Assembly (NCBI GenBank): GCA_937927945.1
Contig: CALEYW010000086.1
Location: 18,889-82,888, forward strand
Direction: 5' to 3'
Length of the DNA: 64,000 nucleotides
From: an uncultured candidate division WPS-2 bacterium
GTDB taxonomy: Bacteria > Vulcanimicrobiota > Vulcanimicrobiia > Vulcanimicrobiales > Vulcanimicrobiaceae
Shown: in pieces, positions 1 through 7,775 of the stretch
Numbering within the stretch: the stretch's first letter is position 1
Layout: every line of letters starts with the position of its first letter
Translations under genes and position numbers: made by a program
The notes under the pieces: generated by a model
Database searches by the model: none
What the model was told of the DNA's origin: nothing
What the model saw: the letters and a program-made list of their open reading frames with translations, nothing else

Positions 1-1034
1 ATGCGCGGTTCGGCGATCTTGAGGCCGAGGCGCCCGTCGAAGTCGGTGTCACGCGCCGTGAACGACGGCACGTTGGTCTGACCATAGGCTCCGATGACGG
101 TCACGCAGCCTGGACCGGTCGCGCCGTTGCCGGTGCAAGCCGGAGCGGTGAGGCCGGGTGTTCCGGTGACTTGCGCCGAGGTGAAGCCGTTGTTGTGCGG
201 ATAGCTGTACGAGCGATAGTCGCCCTCGAGCATCCAGGGGAGACCGAACGCCGGGAACTCGACGGCGCCGCGAGCAGCGTACGAGCCGCCCTTACCGGTG
301 TTGCCGGGCGAGAACTCGTTGTACACCTTCGGGCTGAAGATGTAGTCGCCGACGATGAAGTGCTCGTAGGGATTCTTCGCGACCGGGGTCGGCGTCGGGG
401 TCGGTTTGAGGGTCGGGGGGGCGGTGACGATCGGCGTCGGCGTCGCGACCGGCGTCGGTGCGGGCGTCGGAACGACCGCCGCGACGTAGCGGACGACGAC
501 GATGCGACGATCGGGGACCCACTGAACGTAGGCGCCCATGCCTTCGGAGACTACGCGTACGGGCACGACGACCGCGCCCTTGTAGATCTCCGGAGGAACG
601 TCGAGCGGACGGCTCTCGCCGTTGATGACCACTTCCGGACGGCCGACGGTCACTTTGACGTCAGAGCCGGGCTTCGAGACGTCGACCGTCTTTGAAGCCG
701 GATCGTACGAGACCGTGGCGCCCATCTGCTCGAACATCGAGCGCAGCGGGATGAGGATGGTGTTGCCGCGCACCAGCGCAGCGAGGACGCGGTTCGCCTT
801 CAGGCGATCCGGCTTCGAATAGACATGCCGGTCGTTGAAGAGGATCGGGACCTCGCCGGAAGGCGGCGTGCCGAAGTCAGCGGGCGGCATGGCCGGCCCG
901 GCTTGCGCAATCTGCGTCGGGGCGAAGGTTCCAATGTTGCCTTTCGCCTGCGCCGAATTTGCGGCCGAGACCGACGTAGTACCGATTCCGACCGCGACAA
1001 GCGCGGCTAGAAGCCCGGTGCTCAGTCGTTTCAC
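1..1034 (-). CDS. Secreted copper amine oxidase N-terminal (stalk) domain protein, partial
   Basis: The gene runs off the left edge of the window, so its C-terminus is missing. Reading from a GTG at 1034 there are about 344 codons without a stop. The start is set by an AGGGAG ribosome site at 1041-1046, 6 bases upstream, and no ATG lies nearby. The N-terminus (MKRLSTGLLAALVAVG...) is a signal peptide. Residues about 60-170 match the copper amine oxidase N-terminal / stalk domain, with a typical stretch ILIPLRSMFEQMGATVSYD and a second copy of the strand pattern near VVVPVRVVSEGMGAYVQW. A Pro/Thr linker (TPAPTPVATPTP...) follows, then a Tyr/Gly-rich region that could be a surface or beta-barrel domain. 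Family members sit at the cell surface and are generally not oxidases. The function of this one is unknown. Confidence 0.75.
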   Translation of the reverse strand, partial: MKRLSTGLLAALVAVGIGTTSVSAANSAQAKGNIGTFAPTQIAQAGPAMPPADFGTPPSGEVPILFNDRHVYSKPDRLKANRVLAALVRGNTILIPLRSMFEQMGATVSYDPASKTVDVSKPGSDVKVTVGRPEVVINGESRPLDVPPEIYKGAVVVPVRVVSEGMGAYVQWVPDRRIVVVRYVAAVVPTPAPTPVATPTPIVTAPPTLKPTPTPTPVAKNPYEHFIVGDYIFSPKVYNEFSPGNTGKGGSYAARGAVEFPAFGLPWMLEGDYRSYSYPHNNGFTSAQVTGTPGLTAPACTGNGATGPGCVTVIGAYGQTNVPSFTARDTDFDGRLGLKIAEPR

Positions 1035-1355
1035 GTAATACTCCCTAGCTAAGGTGTTGTGGAAGAGAAGGGCGTTGGCGCCGGCGTGGCCGGCCCGCGA
1101 ACGGGAGCGGAGCGAGATACTCGCTTGCTCAGCCGTAACGGACCTACCCACCTCGCGGTGCCGTCAATCACGGAGGCGAGGCCTCCGGCCCCACTTCTTG
1201 TGACTCCAACGCCGGTCGATTGCCCGAGGTTCCGCTCGAGCGCGACCAAACGCTGGACCAGTCGCGTAACGCGACCTTTACACTCCGTGGTTCCACGACC
1301 CGTGTGTCCTGGCTCACGGCAGGTAAAGAAGCCGAGCGAGCTCAGCCCGGCGAGC
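1035..1355. other. Intergenic region with two hairpins
   Basis: This 321-base stretch separates two minus-strand genes and holds no convincing coding frame. It would be the 3' flank of the thioesterase gene and the leader of the stalk-domain gene. Two inverted repeats are visible. One is at 1105-1130, with an arm starting GAGCGGAGCGAG against CTCGCTTGCTC. The other is a perfect 6-bp stem at 1172-1186 (GGAGGC-GAG-GCCTCC on the plus strand). A short direct repeat CGAGCTCAGCCC lies near 1335-1360. No T-tract terminator and no recognised riboswitch was found. Confidence 0.4.
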
Positions 1356-1751
1356 TCAGCCCAGTTTTTCGTTGAGGCGCTCGCGAAAGGTCGCTCGCGA
1401 GGTGACGTACCGCTCGTGGGTCCCTTCGGCGATCTTCTCGCGCTCGTCGAAGGCCGTGAAGGCGAACTCTACCCGGCGGCCGTCGACCTTCAGGATCTCG
1501 ACCTCGGTTCGGACGATCAGTCCGACGGGGGTGGCCGAGAGGTGGGTCAGGTCGACGTGGGTGCCCAGGCTCACCTCGTCCTCGGAGAGCATCGGGGCGA
1601 TACATTGCATCGCCGCCTCCTCCACGAGCTGAAGGAGCATCGGCGTGGAGAGGACGTCAACCCCCCGGTTGCCGGCTTTTTCCGCCGTCATCCACTCCTC
1701 GACCCGGGTCTGGCTCTGATAGGTCCTCCCCACTTCGATCTTCCCGCGCAT
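1356..1751 (-). CDS. Hotdog-fold thioesterase, fluoroacetyl-CoA thioesterase (FlK)-like
   Basis: The 131-residue product has the pattern of the FlK-like thioesterases, which hydrolyse acyl-CoA thioesters in the cytoplasm. TPMLLQLVEEAAM carries the Thr and Glu expected in the active site, and THVDLTHLSATPVG carries the His. The end of the core reads AFDEREKIAEGTHERYV, also typical of the group. I chose the ATG at 1751 because AAGG lies 9 bases upstream; an in-frame TTG at 1775 would add eight residues. The natural substrate cannot be read from sequence, and fluoroacetyl-CoA specificity is not implied. Confidence 0.75.
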   Translation of the reverse strand: MRGKIEVGRTYQSQTRVEEWMTAEKAGNRGVDVLSTPMLLQLVEEAAMQCIAPMLSEDEVSLGTHVDLTHLSATPVGLIVRTEVEILKVDGRRVEFAFTAFDEREKIAEGTHERYVTSRATFRERLNEKLG

Positions 1752-1881
1752 CCCGGGGGACCTTACGACTGGCAACCGGGCGAATCATTTTCACGTTCCA
1801 GCCGGTAGTACCGACGGACGGTAACGTCGTATAGCGCGTTTCCGAGCCCGTTCGAAGTATTTATGAAGTATAAGGAGCACC

Positions 1882-3324
1882 ATGAAACCGAGTCAGCGCG
1901 TGTGGCTGGCCGCGGCGCTTGCCGTCGCGGTCCTCGCCGGTTGCGGTAAGGGCGGAGCCCCGCAGCGAGCCGAAATGCCGCTCGCGGTCGACGTCGCGCA
2001 GGCGCACCGCGGGGATATCGCGACCTATGTGACGCTGGACGGCCAGATCGCACCGCTTCAGGAATCGACGCTCAGTTCGCCGCAATCCGGCAACGTCGTC
2101 GCGGTGTACGTCAACGAAGGTCAGCACGTCGCCGCGGGGCAGACGATCGCCAAGCTCGACGACTCGACGCTGCGCGCGACGCTCTCGCAGGAGCAGGCGA
2201 TCGTGCAGCAGCAGTCGGCCTCGCTCGGCTCGTCGAACCTGCAGGTACCGGTCACCGCGGCGCAAGCTTCGAACACCGTGGTCACCGCGCAGCAGCAACT
2301 CGCCTCGGCGCGCAACAACGTCGCGACCGCGCAAGCCGCATTTCGGAGTGCGAAGTCAACCTACGACGCCGACCAGAAGCTCGTCGCCCAAGGCTACGTC
2401 GCGCAAACGGCGTTCGAACAGGCGCGCTCGCAGTACGTGCAGGCCGAACAGGCGCTGAACAACGCTCGCGAATCGCTGCGCCAAACCGAAACCGCATTGC
2501 AATACGCTCGCACGCAAGGCGGCAACGCCGTGCCGATCCAGCGGCAGCAGGTCGAGGTCAATCGCGGTCAATTGGCCGCCGCGCAGGCGCAAGTGCGAAT
2601 GCTCCAGACGCAGATCGCGCAGACCAGCATTCTCGCGCCCTACGACGGCGTCGTCACGCAGCGTCTGCTCGATCCCGGCGCGTTCGCCTCGCCGAATCAG
2701 CCGGTGGCACGCGTTTCGCAAGTCGCCGCCGTCTACGTGAACGTCAACGTCCCCGATGACGATCTCGCGTACGTGCACGCGGGAACGCCGATCACCTTCA
2801 CCAGCTCGAGCCTGCCCAACCGCACGTTCAAGGCCGCGGTGATGGACGTCAACGCGACGCCGACGTCCGGCACGCTGTCGTACCGGGCACGCGTGCGCGT
2901 GCCGAATCAGGGCGACGCGCTGCGCGGCGGCATGCTGGTCAGCGTCGTCGTGCGCAAGGAGTTCCATCCGGGCGCGATCGTGGTGCCGCGCACCGCGGTG
3001 TTCCAGAGCGATACCGGCGCGAGCGTCTATACGGTCGCGGCAGCGCCGGCGCCGCCCGGCGGAGCTCCGGCGGGCGGTGCCCCGCCCGCGGGCGGCGGCG
3101 CGGCGAAGGGTGCGGGCGGCGGGCCCGGCGGTCCGGCACCCAAGATCATGAAGGCGGTCCAAGTGCCGGTCACCATCGGCCTGCAGACCGATACCGACGC
3201 GGAGATTCGGAGCCCGAAGATCGGCGCGGGGACCACCGTGATCACCACGCGTCCCGACGCGCTGCGCCCCGACAGCCTGGTCGCCATCACACCGCCGGCC
3301 GGCGGCGCGCGCGGAGCGCAGTAG
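1882..3324 (+). CDS. Efflux periplasmic adaptor (membrane fusion protein), lipoprotein
   Basis: This 480-residue RND/HlyD-type adaptor bridges an inner-membrane pump and an outer-membrane channel. Its signal peptide ends in the lipobox LAGC (Cys21), so it should be a lipid-anchored periplasmic protein. A biotinyl-lipoyl-like half (QSGNVVAVYVNEGQHVAAG) precedes a long alanine/glutamine-rich coiled-coil hairpin (about residues 80-235). The second lipoyl half and beta-barrel follow (ILAPYDGVVTQRLLDPGAF). Near residue 395 there is an unusual Gly/Pro/Ala-rich insertion. AAGGAG sits 4 bases before the ATG. It is the first gene of a tight run and abuts the TolC gene directly (TAG then ATG). No RND or ABC pump gene follows, which is odd for this family. 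Confidence 0.9.
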   Translation: MKPSQRVWLAAALAVAVLAGCGKGGAPQRAEMPLAVDVAQAHRGDIATYVTLDGQIAPLQESTLSSPQSGNVVAVYVNEGQHVAAGQTIAKLDDSTLRATLSQEQAIVQQQSASLGSSNLQVPVTAAQASNTVVTAQQQLASARNNVATAQAAFRSAKSTYDADQKLVAQGYVAQTAFEQARSQYVQAEQALNNARESLRQTETALQYARTQGGNAVPIQRQQVEVNRGQLAAAQAQVRMLQTQIAQTSILAPYDGVVTQRLLDPGAFASPNQPVARVSQVAAVYVNVNVPDDDLAYVHAGTPITFTSSSLPNRTFKAAVMDVNATPTSGTLSYRARVRVPNQGDALRGGMLVSVVVRKEFHPGAIVVPRTAVFQSDTGASVYTVAAAPAPPGGAPAGGAPPAGGGAAKGAGGGPGGPAPKIMKAVQVPVTIGLQTDTDAEIRSPKIGAGTTVITTRPDALRPDSLVAITPPAGGARGAQ

Positions 3325-4968
3325 ATGCATCGACCCGCGATCCTGCGCACGCTGCTGGGGGGCGTGCTGAGCGCGCTTGCCCTCGCCACTCAATCGGCGT
3401 TCGCGCAGACTCCGGCCGCCATCCCTACGATGGCTCCGGCCGCGACGCCGGTTCCGCTCGCGACGCCGCGTCCGCTCGCGACGCCGTTTCCGTTCGCGAC
3501 GCCGATTCCGGCCCCGGGCAGCTCGGCATCCCCCGCCGCCGTCCCGATATCCGGCGGCAGCGGCGTGATCGATGCATCGAAGATACCGACGCTTTTGCCG
3601 GCCGACCAGACGTCACCGCTGCCGTACCCCGCGTACGGAACGCCCGCGCCGGCGTCTGCGCCGCGCGTCGTCCCCGGCGTCCCGCAAATCATCACCCTCC
3701 AGCAGGCGATCCTGATCGGTTACGCACGCTCGCCGCTGTTGGCGGCGGCGCGCGCCCAGGTCGAGATCGCGACCGCCCCGGTCTCGCTGGCACAGAGCGC
3801 GCTGTTCCCGGCACTCACCGGCACCGCGTCGACGACGCACACGCATCGCGAACCCTCCGGCACAACGAACGTCACGTCGACTACCGGCATCATCGGCAAT
3901 GTCACCAGTCCGAACGTCACGAGCAACAGCCTCAGCGCGAGCCTCACCCAGCTGATCTTCGACGGCGGCCGGGTCGCCGCAGAGATTCGCGCCGCGCGCG
4001 CGACGCAGTCGGCGTCGATCGCGACCTATCAGCGTGAGCTGCAGACGATCGCGTTCAACGTCGCGACCGCATACTACAACGCGCTCTCCGCGCAGCGTCT
4101 GACCCAGGTCTCGCTGACCACCGTGCAGCTCGACCAAGTTCAGGAAAATCTCGTCGCGGCGCAGATTCGCACCGGCACCGCCGCGCGCTCCGAACTCGCG
4201 ACCGCGCAGCTGCCGACCGCGCAAGCGCGCGTCGCCGTTATCCGCGCGCAAGCCGCCGAACGCGTCGCGCTGGCGACGTTCGCCAACACGCTCGGCCTCG
4301 ATGCCGACACGTCAGTGAAGCCCAAGGACGACGTTCCCGCGCTGAACGCCGTGTCCGGCACACTGGTCGTCACCCCGGCGTTCGCGACGCCTGGGTACGA
4401 TCAGGCGCTGACCCGCGCTGTCGCGCTGCGCCCGGATCTCGCCGCCGCCCAGCAGAACGTCGCCTCGTTCCAGCAGAACCTGAAGTTTGCGCGCTTGGGG
4501 AACTTCCCCAGCATCAACGCGACGGGTTCGTACGCCACGACCTCGACCGGTGTCGGCGGCAGCGATTATCGCAACGCAGGCTCGCTCGGAGTAGCGTTGA
4601 CGGTGCCGATCTACGACCGCGGCGTGACGCGTTCGCAGACGGCGCAGGCCCAAGGACAGCTCGACAACGCGATCGCGCTGCTTCAGAACACGCAGTCGGG
4701 GCTGCAGCTCAACGTGCGCACCGCGCTGGTCAACCTGATCTCCGCCTACGCCGCGCTCGGGCAAACGAGCGCCGAACTCGCCACGGCGCAAGAAGTGCTG
4801 CGCGCGACCGAAGCGCAATACCGGGCCGGCGTGACGACGCTTCCGTTGCTCCTCAACGCGCAGACCGGGATCACGACGGCCCTCACCGACGAAGTCAACG
4901 CGGCCTACACGATCCGCCTGGCGGAGCAAGCGTTGCTCTACGCGGAGGGCGCGAACGCCGCCGGGTGA
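3325..4968 (+). CDS. TolC-family outer membrane efflux protein
   Basis: The 547-residue product is a TolC-type trimeric channel protein that would carry exported compounds across the outer membrane. It has a cleavable signal peptide (about residues 1-28, ending near SAFAQ). A low-complexity region of ATPxP repeats comes next, then two outer-membrane-efflux repeats. The repeats start near ITLQQAILIGYARSPLLAAA (residue ~117) and near residue 350, with long helical segments such as AIRTGTAARSELATAQ. Its ATG follows the adaptor stop with no gap, so the two are translated from one message. The Pro-rich N-terminal extension is not part of canonical TolC and could cross peptidoglycan or mediate interaction; that is inference. 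Confidence 0.9.
   Translation: MHRPAILRTLLGGVLSALALATQSAFAQTPAAIPTMAPAATPVPLATPRPLATPFPFATPIPAPGSSASPAAVPISGGSGVIDASKIPTLLPADQTSPLPYPAYGTPAPASAPRVVPGVPQIITLQQAILIGYARSPLLAAARAQVEIATAPVSLAQSALFPALTGTASTTHTHREPSGTTNVTSTTGIIGNVTSPNVTSNSLSASLTQLIFDGGRVAAEIRAARATQSASIATYQRELQTIAFNVATAYYNALSAQRLTQVSLTTVQLDQVQENLVAAQIRTGTAARSELATAQLPTAQARVAVIRAQAAERVALATFANTLGLDADTSVKPKDDVPALNAVSGTLVVTPAFATPGYDQALTRAVALRPDLAAAQQNVASFQQNLKFARLGNFPSINATGSYATTSTGVGGSDYRNAGSLGVALTVPIYDRGVTRSQTAQAQGQLDNAIALLQNTQSGLQLNVRTALVNLISAYAALGQTSAELATAQEVLRATEAQYRAGVTTLPLLLNAQTGITTALTDEVNAAYTIRLAEQALLYAEGANAAG
3442..3513 (+). repeat. Four 18-bp tandem repeats coding ATPxPx
   Basis: Four consecutive imperfect 18-base units, each beginning GCGACGCCG, lie inside the TolC gene at 3442, 3460, 3478 and 3496. 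They encode ATPVPL, ATPRPL, ATPFPF and ATPIPA. Copy number could vary between strains. Confidence 0.85.
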
Positions 4969-4981
4969 AGTCCCCGTTGGC

Positions 4982-6112
4982 ATGAATCCGACGAAACCGG
5001 TCTGGATCGACGATCCGACCAACGCGGCGATCCTCGCGGTGAGCGAGGATCGCCTCACGGGCTTCCAGCTCGACCCCTTCGGGGCGATCGCCGAGCGGAG
5101 TGCCCTCGACGTCGCGACGGTCCTCGAGCGGATCGTCGCGATGCTGCGTTCCGGGACGATCCGCCGCGTGAGGCAGACCCTGATGGCGACCAATCTGGCC
5201 AAGGGCAGTCTGTGCGCATGGCAGGTGCCGCCGGAGAAGCTCGAAACGGCCTTCGACTGGCTGTTCCGGGAAGATCCGTTCTCCGGACACGTCGTGATTC
5301 GGAGCACCGACAGCGCGACGGCGGGTTCCAACTACCGGCTGTGGACGACGCTCAAGGTCCCGCAGGGCTACGACATCGCGAAGTACGCGGCGTTCCTGGC
5401 CCGGCAGATCGGCGCCGAGGCCTACCGGCTGATGCCGGCCGAGATGCTCTTTGCGCTCGGCGTGGGACACGTTCGGCGCCAGGGGCTCGAGCCCGGCGGT
5501 CGCGCGCCGGAACCGGCGGTCGTGAAGGACACGAACATCGCGCAGCTGAGCGAGCTCGAGTGGCGCGTGCTGACCGCCCTCAAGCGCGAATTCTCCCCGG
5601 ACGAGCTCGTGCGTGACCTGTGGCGCGCGCGCGCGTCCGAGGCCGGCGTGTCGCTCGAGGAGTTCGCGCGCGTCGGCACCGACCTCAACCGGCGCGGTGT
5701 GATCGGCCGCTTCTCGACCTTCCTCGAGCACGTCAAGCCGAACGCCGCGGCGGGCGGCGCGCAGGTGACCCGCTACAACGCGCTGTTCCACTGGAAGGTC
5801 CCGGTGGGCCGTGAAGTGGACGCGGGCCGCGAAGTCGGACGGCACTACATCATGACGCACGCCTACTGGCGAGAAGGTGGCCCGCAGTTCAAAGGCGTCA
5901 ACATCATGGGCGTCGCTCACGGCACCGACAAGGCCACGGTCCTCGCCCACAAAGCGGCGATCGACGATCACCTTCGCGAGGCCGGGATCGCGTTCGACTA
6001 CACCAACGTGTTCTGGGGTGGACGAAGCGAGATCAAACCTTCCGAGATCGCGCCGCAGGCGTTCGTGGACTTCTGCTCCCGCCACGGAATCGATCCGGAG
6101 ACGATGCGCTGA
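4982..6112 (+). CDS. Tandem AsnC/Ahb-like protein (siroheme decarboxylase-like fold)
   Basis: This 376-residue protein looks like two copies of an HTH plus AsnC-type ligand-binding unit. The first HTH (about residues 10-65) ends in RSGTIRRVRQTL. The second (about 190-245) ends in RRGVIGRFSTFL. Each is followed by an alpha/beta domain with short aromatic or basic signatures: YRLWTTLKV in the first, RHYIMTHAYWREG in the second. The GxIRR pattern after the HTH and the two-unit layout resemble AhbA/AhbB and NirDLGH proteins, which decarboxylate siroheme on the way to heme or heme d1 and are often annotated as Lrp/AsnC regulators. It starts 13 bases after the TolC gene and ends 1 base before a binding-protein gene, so it belongs to the same operon. 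It could equally be a regulator. Confidence 0.5.
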   Translation: MNPTKPVWIDDPTNAAILAVSEDRLTGFQLDPFGAIAERSALDVATVLERIVAMLRSGTIRRVRQTLMATNLAKGSLCAWQVPPEKLETAFDWLFREDPFSGHVVIRSTDSATAGSNYRLWTTLKVPQGYDIAKYAAFLARQIGAEAYRLMPAEMLFALGVGHVRRQGLEPGGRAPEPAVVKDTNIAQLSELEWRVLTALKREFSPDELVRDLWRARASEAGVSLEEFARVGTDLNRRGVIGRFSTFLEHVKPNAAAGGAQVTRYNALFHWKVPVGREVDAGREVGRHYIMTHAYWREGGPQFKGVNIMGVAHGTDKATVLAHKAAIDDHLREAGIAFDYTNVFWGGRSEIKPSEIAPQAFVDFCSRHGIDPETMR

Positions 6113-6113
6113 G

Positions 6114-7775
6114 ATGAGACTGAACAGGGTGGCCGCGGGGGCGCTTCTAGCGCTCGCTCTTTCCGCATGCGCGAAGGTCGGCGAACCGGGTGGGGCGCCC
6201 GGCGCTTCGTCGGGGACGCACGGCTCCAACGATCGGCTCGTTGTCGGGACGATCGCCGATCCGAAGAACCTCAACCCCGCCTTCGCCTCCGCGACGCCGA
6301 CCCTCGAACTCTCGGCCTTGCTGTTCAGTTACGCGGTGCGCTACGACAACCACGCGAGGCCGGTCCCCGACGCGGTCAGTGAGGTGCCGACGCTCGCGAA
6401 CGGCGACGTCTCCAAAGACGGTCTCACGATCAAGTACAAATTGCGCCACGGGATCGTGTGGCACGACGGCATCGGCGAGCTGACCTGCGCCGACATGCGT
6501 TCGACCTGGAAGATGATGGTGAACCCGAAGAACCTCATCGACACGACCGTCGGCTGGGATGCGATCAAGGACGTCGACTGCCGCGATCCCTACGTCGCCG
6601 TCGTGCACATGAAGCACGTCTACGCCTGGTTCTTGCAGCAGTTGTGGGGGGAGAACGGCAACTCGCCGATCCTCCCCGCGCACATCATCGACAAGTACAA
6701 CGACAACCAGGGCAGCATGAACCAGGCGCCGTTCAACTCGGCGCCGGTGGGGAGCGGTCCGTACAAGTTCGTCTCGTGGGAGCGCGGCAACCAGATCCGG
6801 TTCGAAGCGAACCCGAAGTACTTCCTGGGCAAGCCGAAGATCGCGGAGATCGTCTATAAGATCATCCCCGACGGTAACACGCTCGCGACCCAGGTGCAGA
6901 CGCACGAGATTGCGGTCGCCTGGAATCTTCCGGCGAGCCAGTACGCGCGCGTGAAGGACGTCGCCGGGGTCAAAGCCATCGCACCCGTCGTCTACATCTA
7001 CGATCACTTCGACTTCAACTTGACCCGCCCGCTCTTCGCGGATGTCCGCGTCCGGCGCGCGCTGACGTACGCGCTCGACCGGGCCGGGATGTTGGAGAAG
7101 GTCCAGCACAATCTCGGCGAGCTCTCGCCGACGTTCATGGACCCCACGCTCTACCCCGACGCCTACGACCCGACGGTCATGAAGTATCCCTACGATCCTG
7201 CGAGAGCGCGCGCGTTGCTCGACGGGGCCGGCTGGAAGGTCGGAAAGGACGGGATCCGCGTGAAGAACGGTCAGCGGTTGAGCTTCGAACTCTCGACCCA
7301 AATCGAATCGACGACAGGGCACCTCGTGCAGACCCAGGCACAGGTGTTTTGGCATGCGATCGGTGCCGAGGCGGTCATCAAGAACTATCCGGGGAGCTTG
7401 TTTTTCGACCAGACCATGAACGGCGTGCTTGCGGGCGGCAAGTACGACGTCGCGCTCTACGCCTGGGTCGGCGCGGCCGACATCGACCAGAGCGCGATCT
7501 ACTCGGGCCACTTCATGCCGCCGCATGGGCAGAACTATCCGCACTGGCAGAATACGAAGGCGACCGCGGCGATGGACGACGCGAACGCCAGCATCGATCC
7601 GCAGCGCCGGATCGCCGACTACAAGATCGTGCAGCAAGAGTTCGCCCGGGACGATCCCTCGGTGATCCTGTGGTTCCGCAAGTACGTCATGACGTACCCG
7701 AGCGACCTCAAGAACTTCTCGGCGACCCCGGTCATCACGACGCCGTTCTGGAACCCCTGGGAGTATACGTATTAA
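6114..7775 (+). CDS. ABC transporter substrate-binding lipoprotein, family 5 (copy 1)
   Basis: The 553-residue product is a family 5 (peptide/nickel/opine type) extracytoplasmic binding protein. It has a lipoprotein signal with lipobox LSAC near residue 19. The family fold is recognisable from DGLTIKYKLRHGIVWHDG, from VGSGPYKFVSWERGNQIRF, and from RRALTYALDRAGML. Family members capture oligopeptides or similar solutes in the periplasm for an ABC permease. The ATG is one base after the stop of the preceding gene. It is the first of three tandem paralogues and the most divergent: it lacks the CX13C pair shared by copies 2 and 3. No permease or ATPase gene is nearby. Confidence 0.9.
   Translation: MRLNRVAAGALLALALSACAKVGEPGGAPGASSGTHGSNDRLVVGTIADPKNLNPAFASATPTLELSALLFSYAVRYDNHARPVPDAVSEVPTLANGDVSKDGLTIKYKLRHGIVWHDGIGELTCADMRSTWKMMVNPKNLIDTTVGWDAIKDVDCRDPYVAVVHMKHVYAWFLQQLWGENGNSPILPAHIIDKYNDNQGSMNQAPFNSAPVGSGPYKFVSWERGNQIRFEANPKYFLGKPKIAEIVYKIIPDGNTLATQVQTHEIAVAWNLPASQYARVKDVAGVKAIAPVVYIYDHFDFNLTRPLFADVRVRRALTYALDRAGMLEKVQHNLGELSPTFMDPTLYPDAYDPTVMKYPYDPARARALLDGAGWKVGKDGIRVKNGQRLSFELSTQIESTTGHLVQTQAQVFWHAIGAEAVIKNYPGSLFFDQTMNGVLAGGKYDVALYAWVGAADIDQSAIYSGHFMPPHGQNYPHWQNTKATAAMDDANASIDPQRRIADYKIVQQEFARDDPSVILWFRKYVMTYPSDLKNFSATPVITTPFWNPWEYTY
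7759..7763 (+). promoter_or_regulatory. Ribosome binding site that points to an ATT start
   Basis: GGGAG lies 7 bases before the ATT at 7771 and inside the end of the upstream gene. It is the only good Shine-Dalgarno match ahead of the lipoprotein signal sequence of copy 2, where no ATG, GTG or TTG is in frame. Confidence 0.55.

Noticed and set aside
1059..1808. 249-codon plus-strand frame near the left end
   Set aside because: Its second half is antisense to the thioesterase, and its first half has no family features.
3442..3513. Possible CRISPR array
   Set aside because: The repeats are 18-base coding units without spacers inside the TolC gene. No CRISPR array or cas gene is seen in the window.
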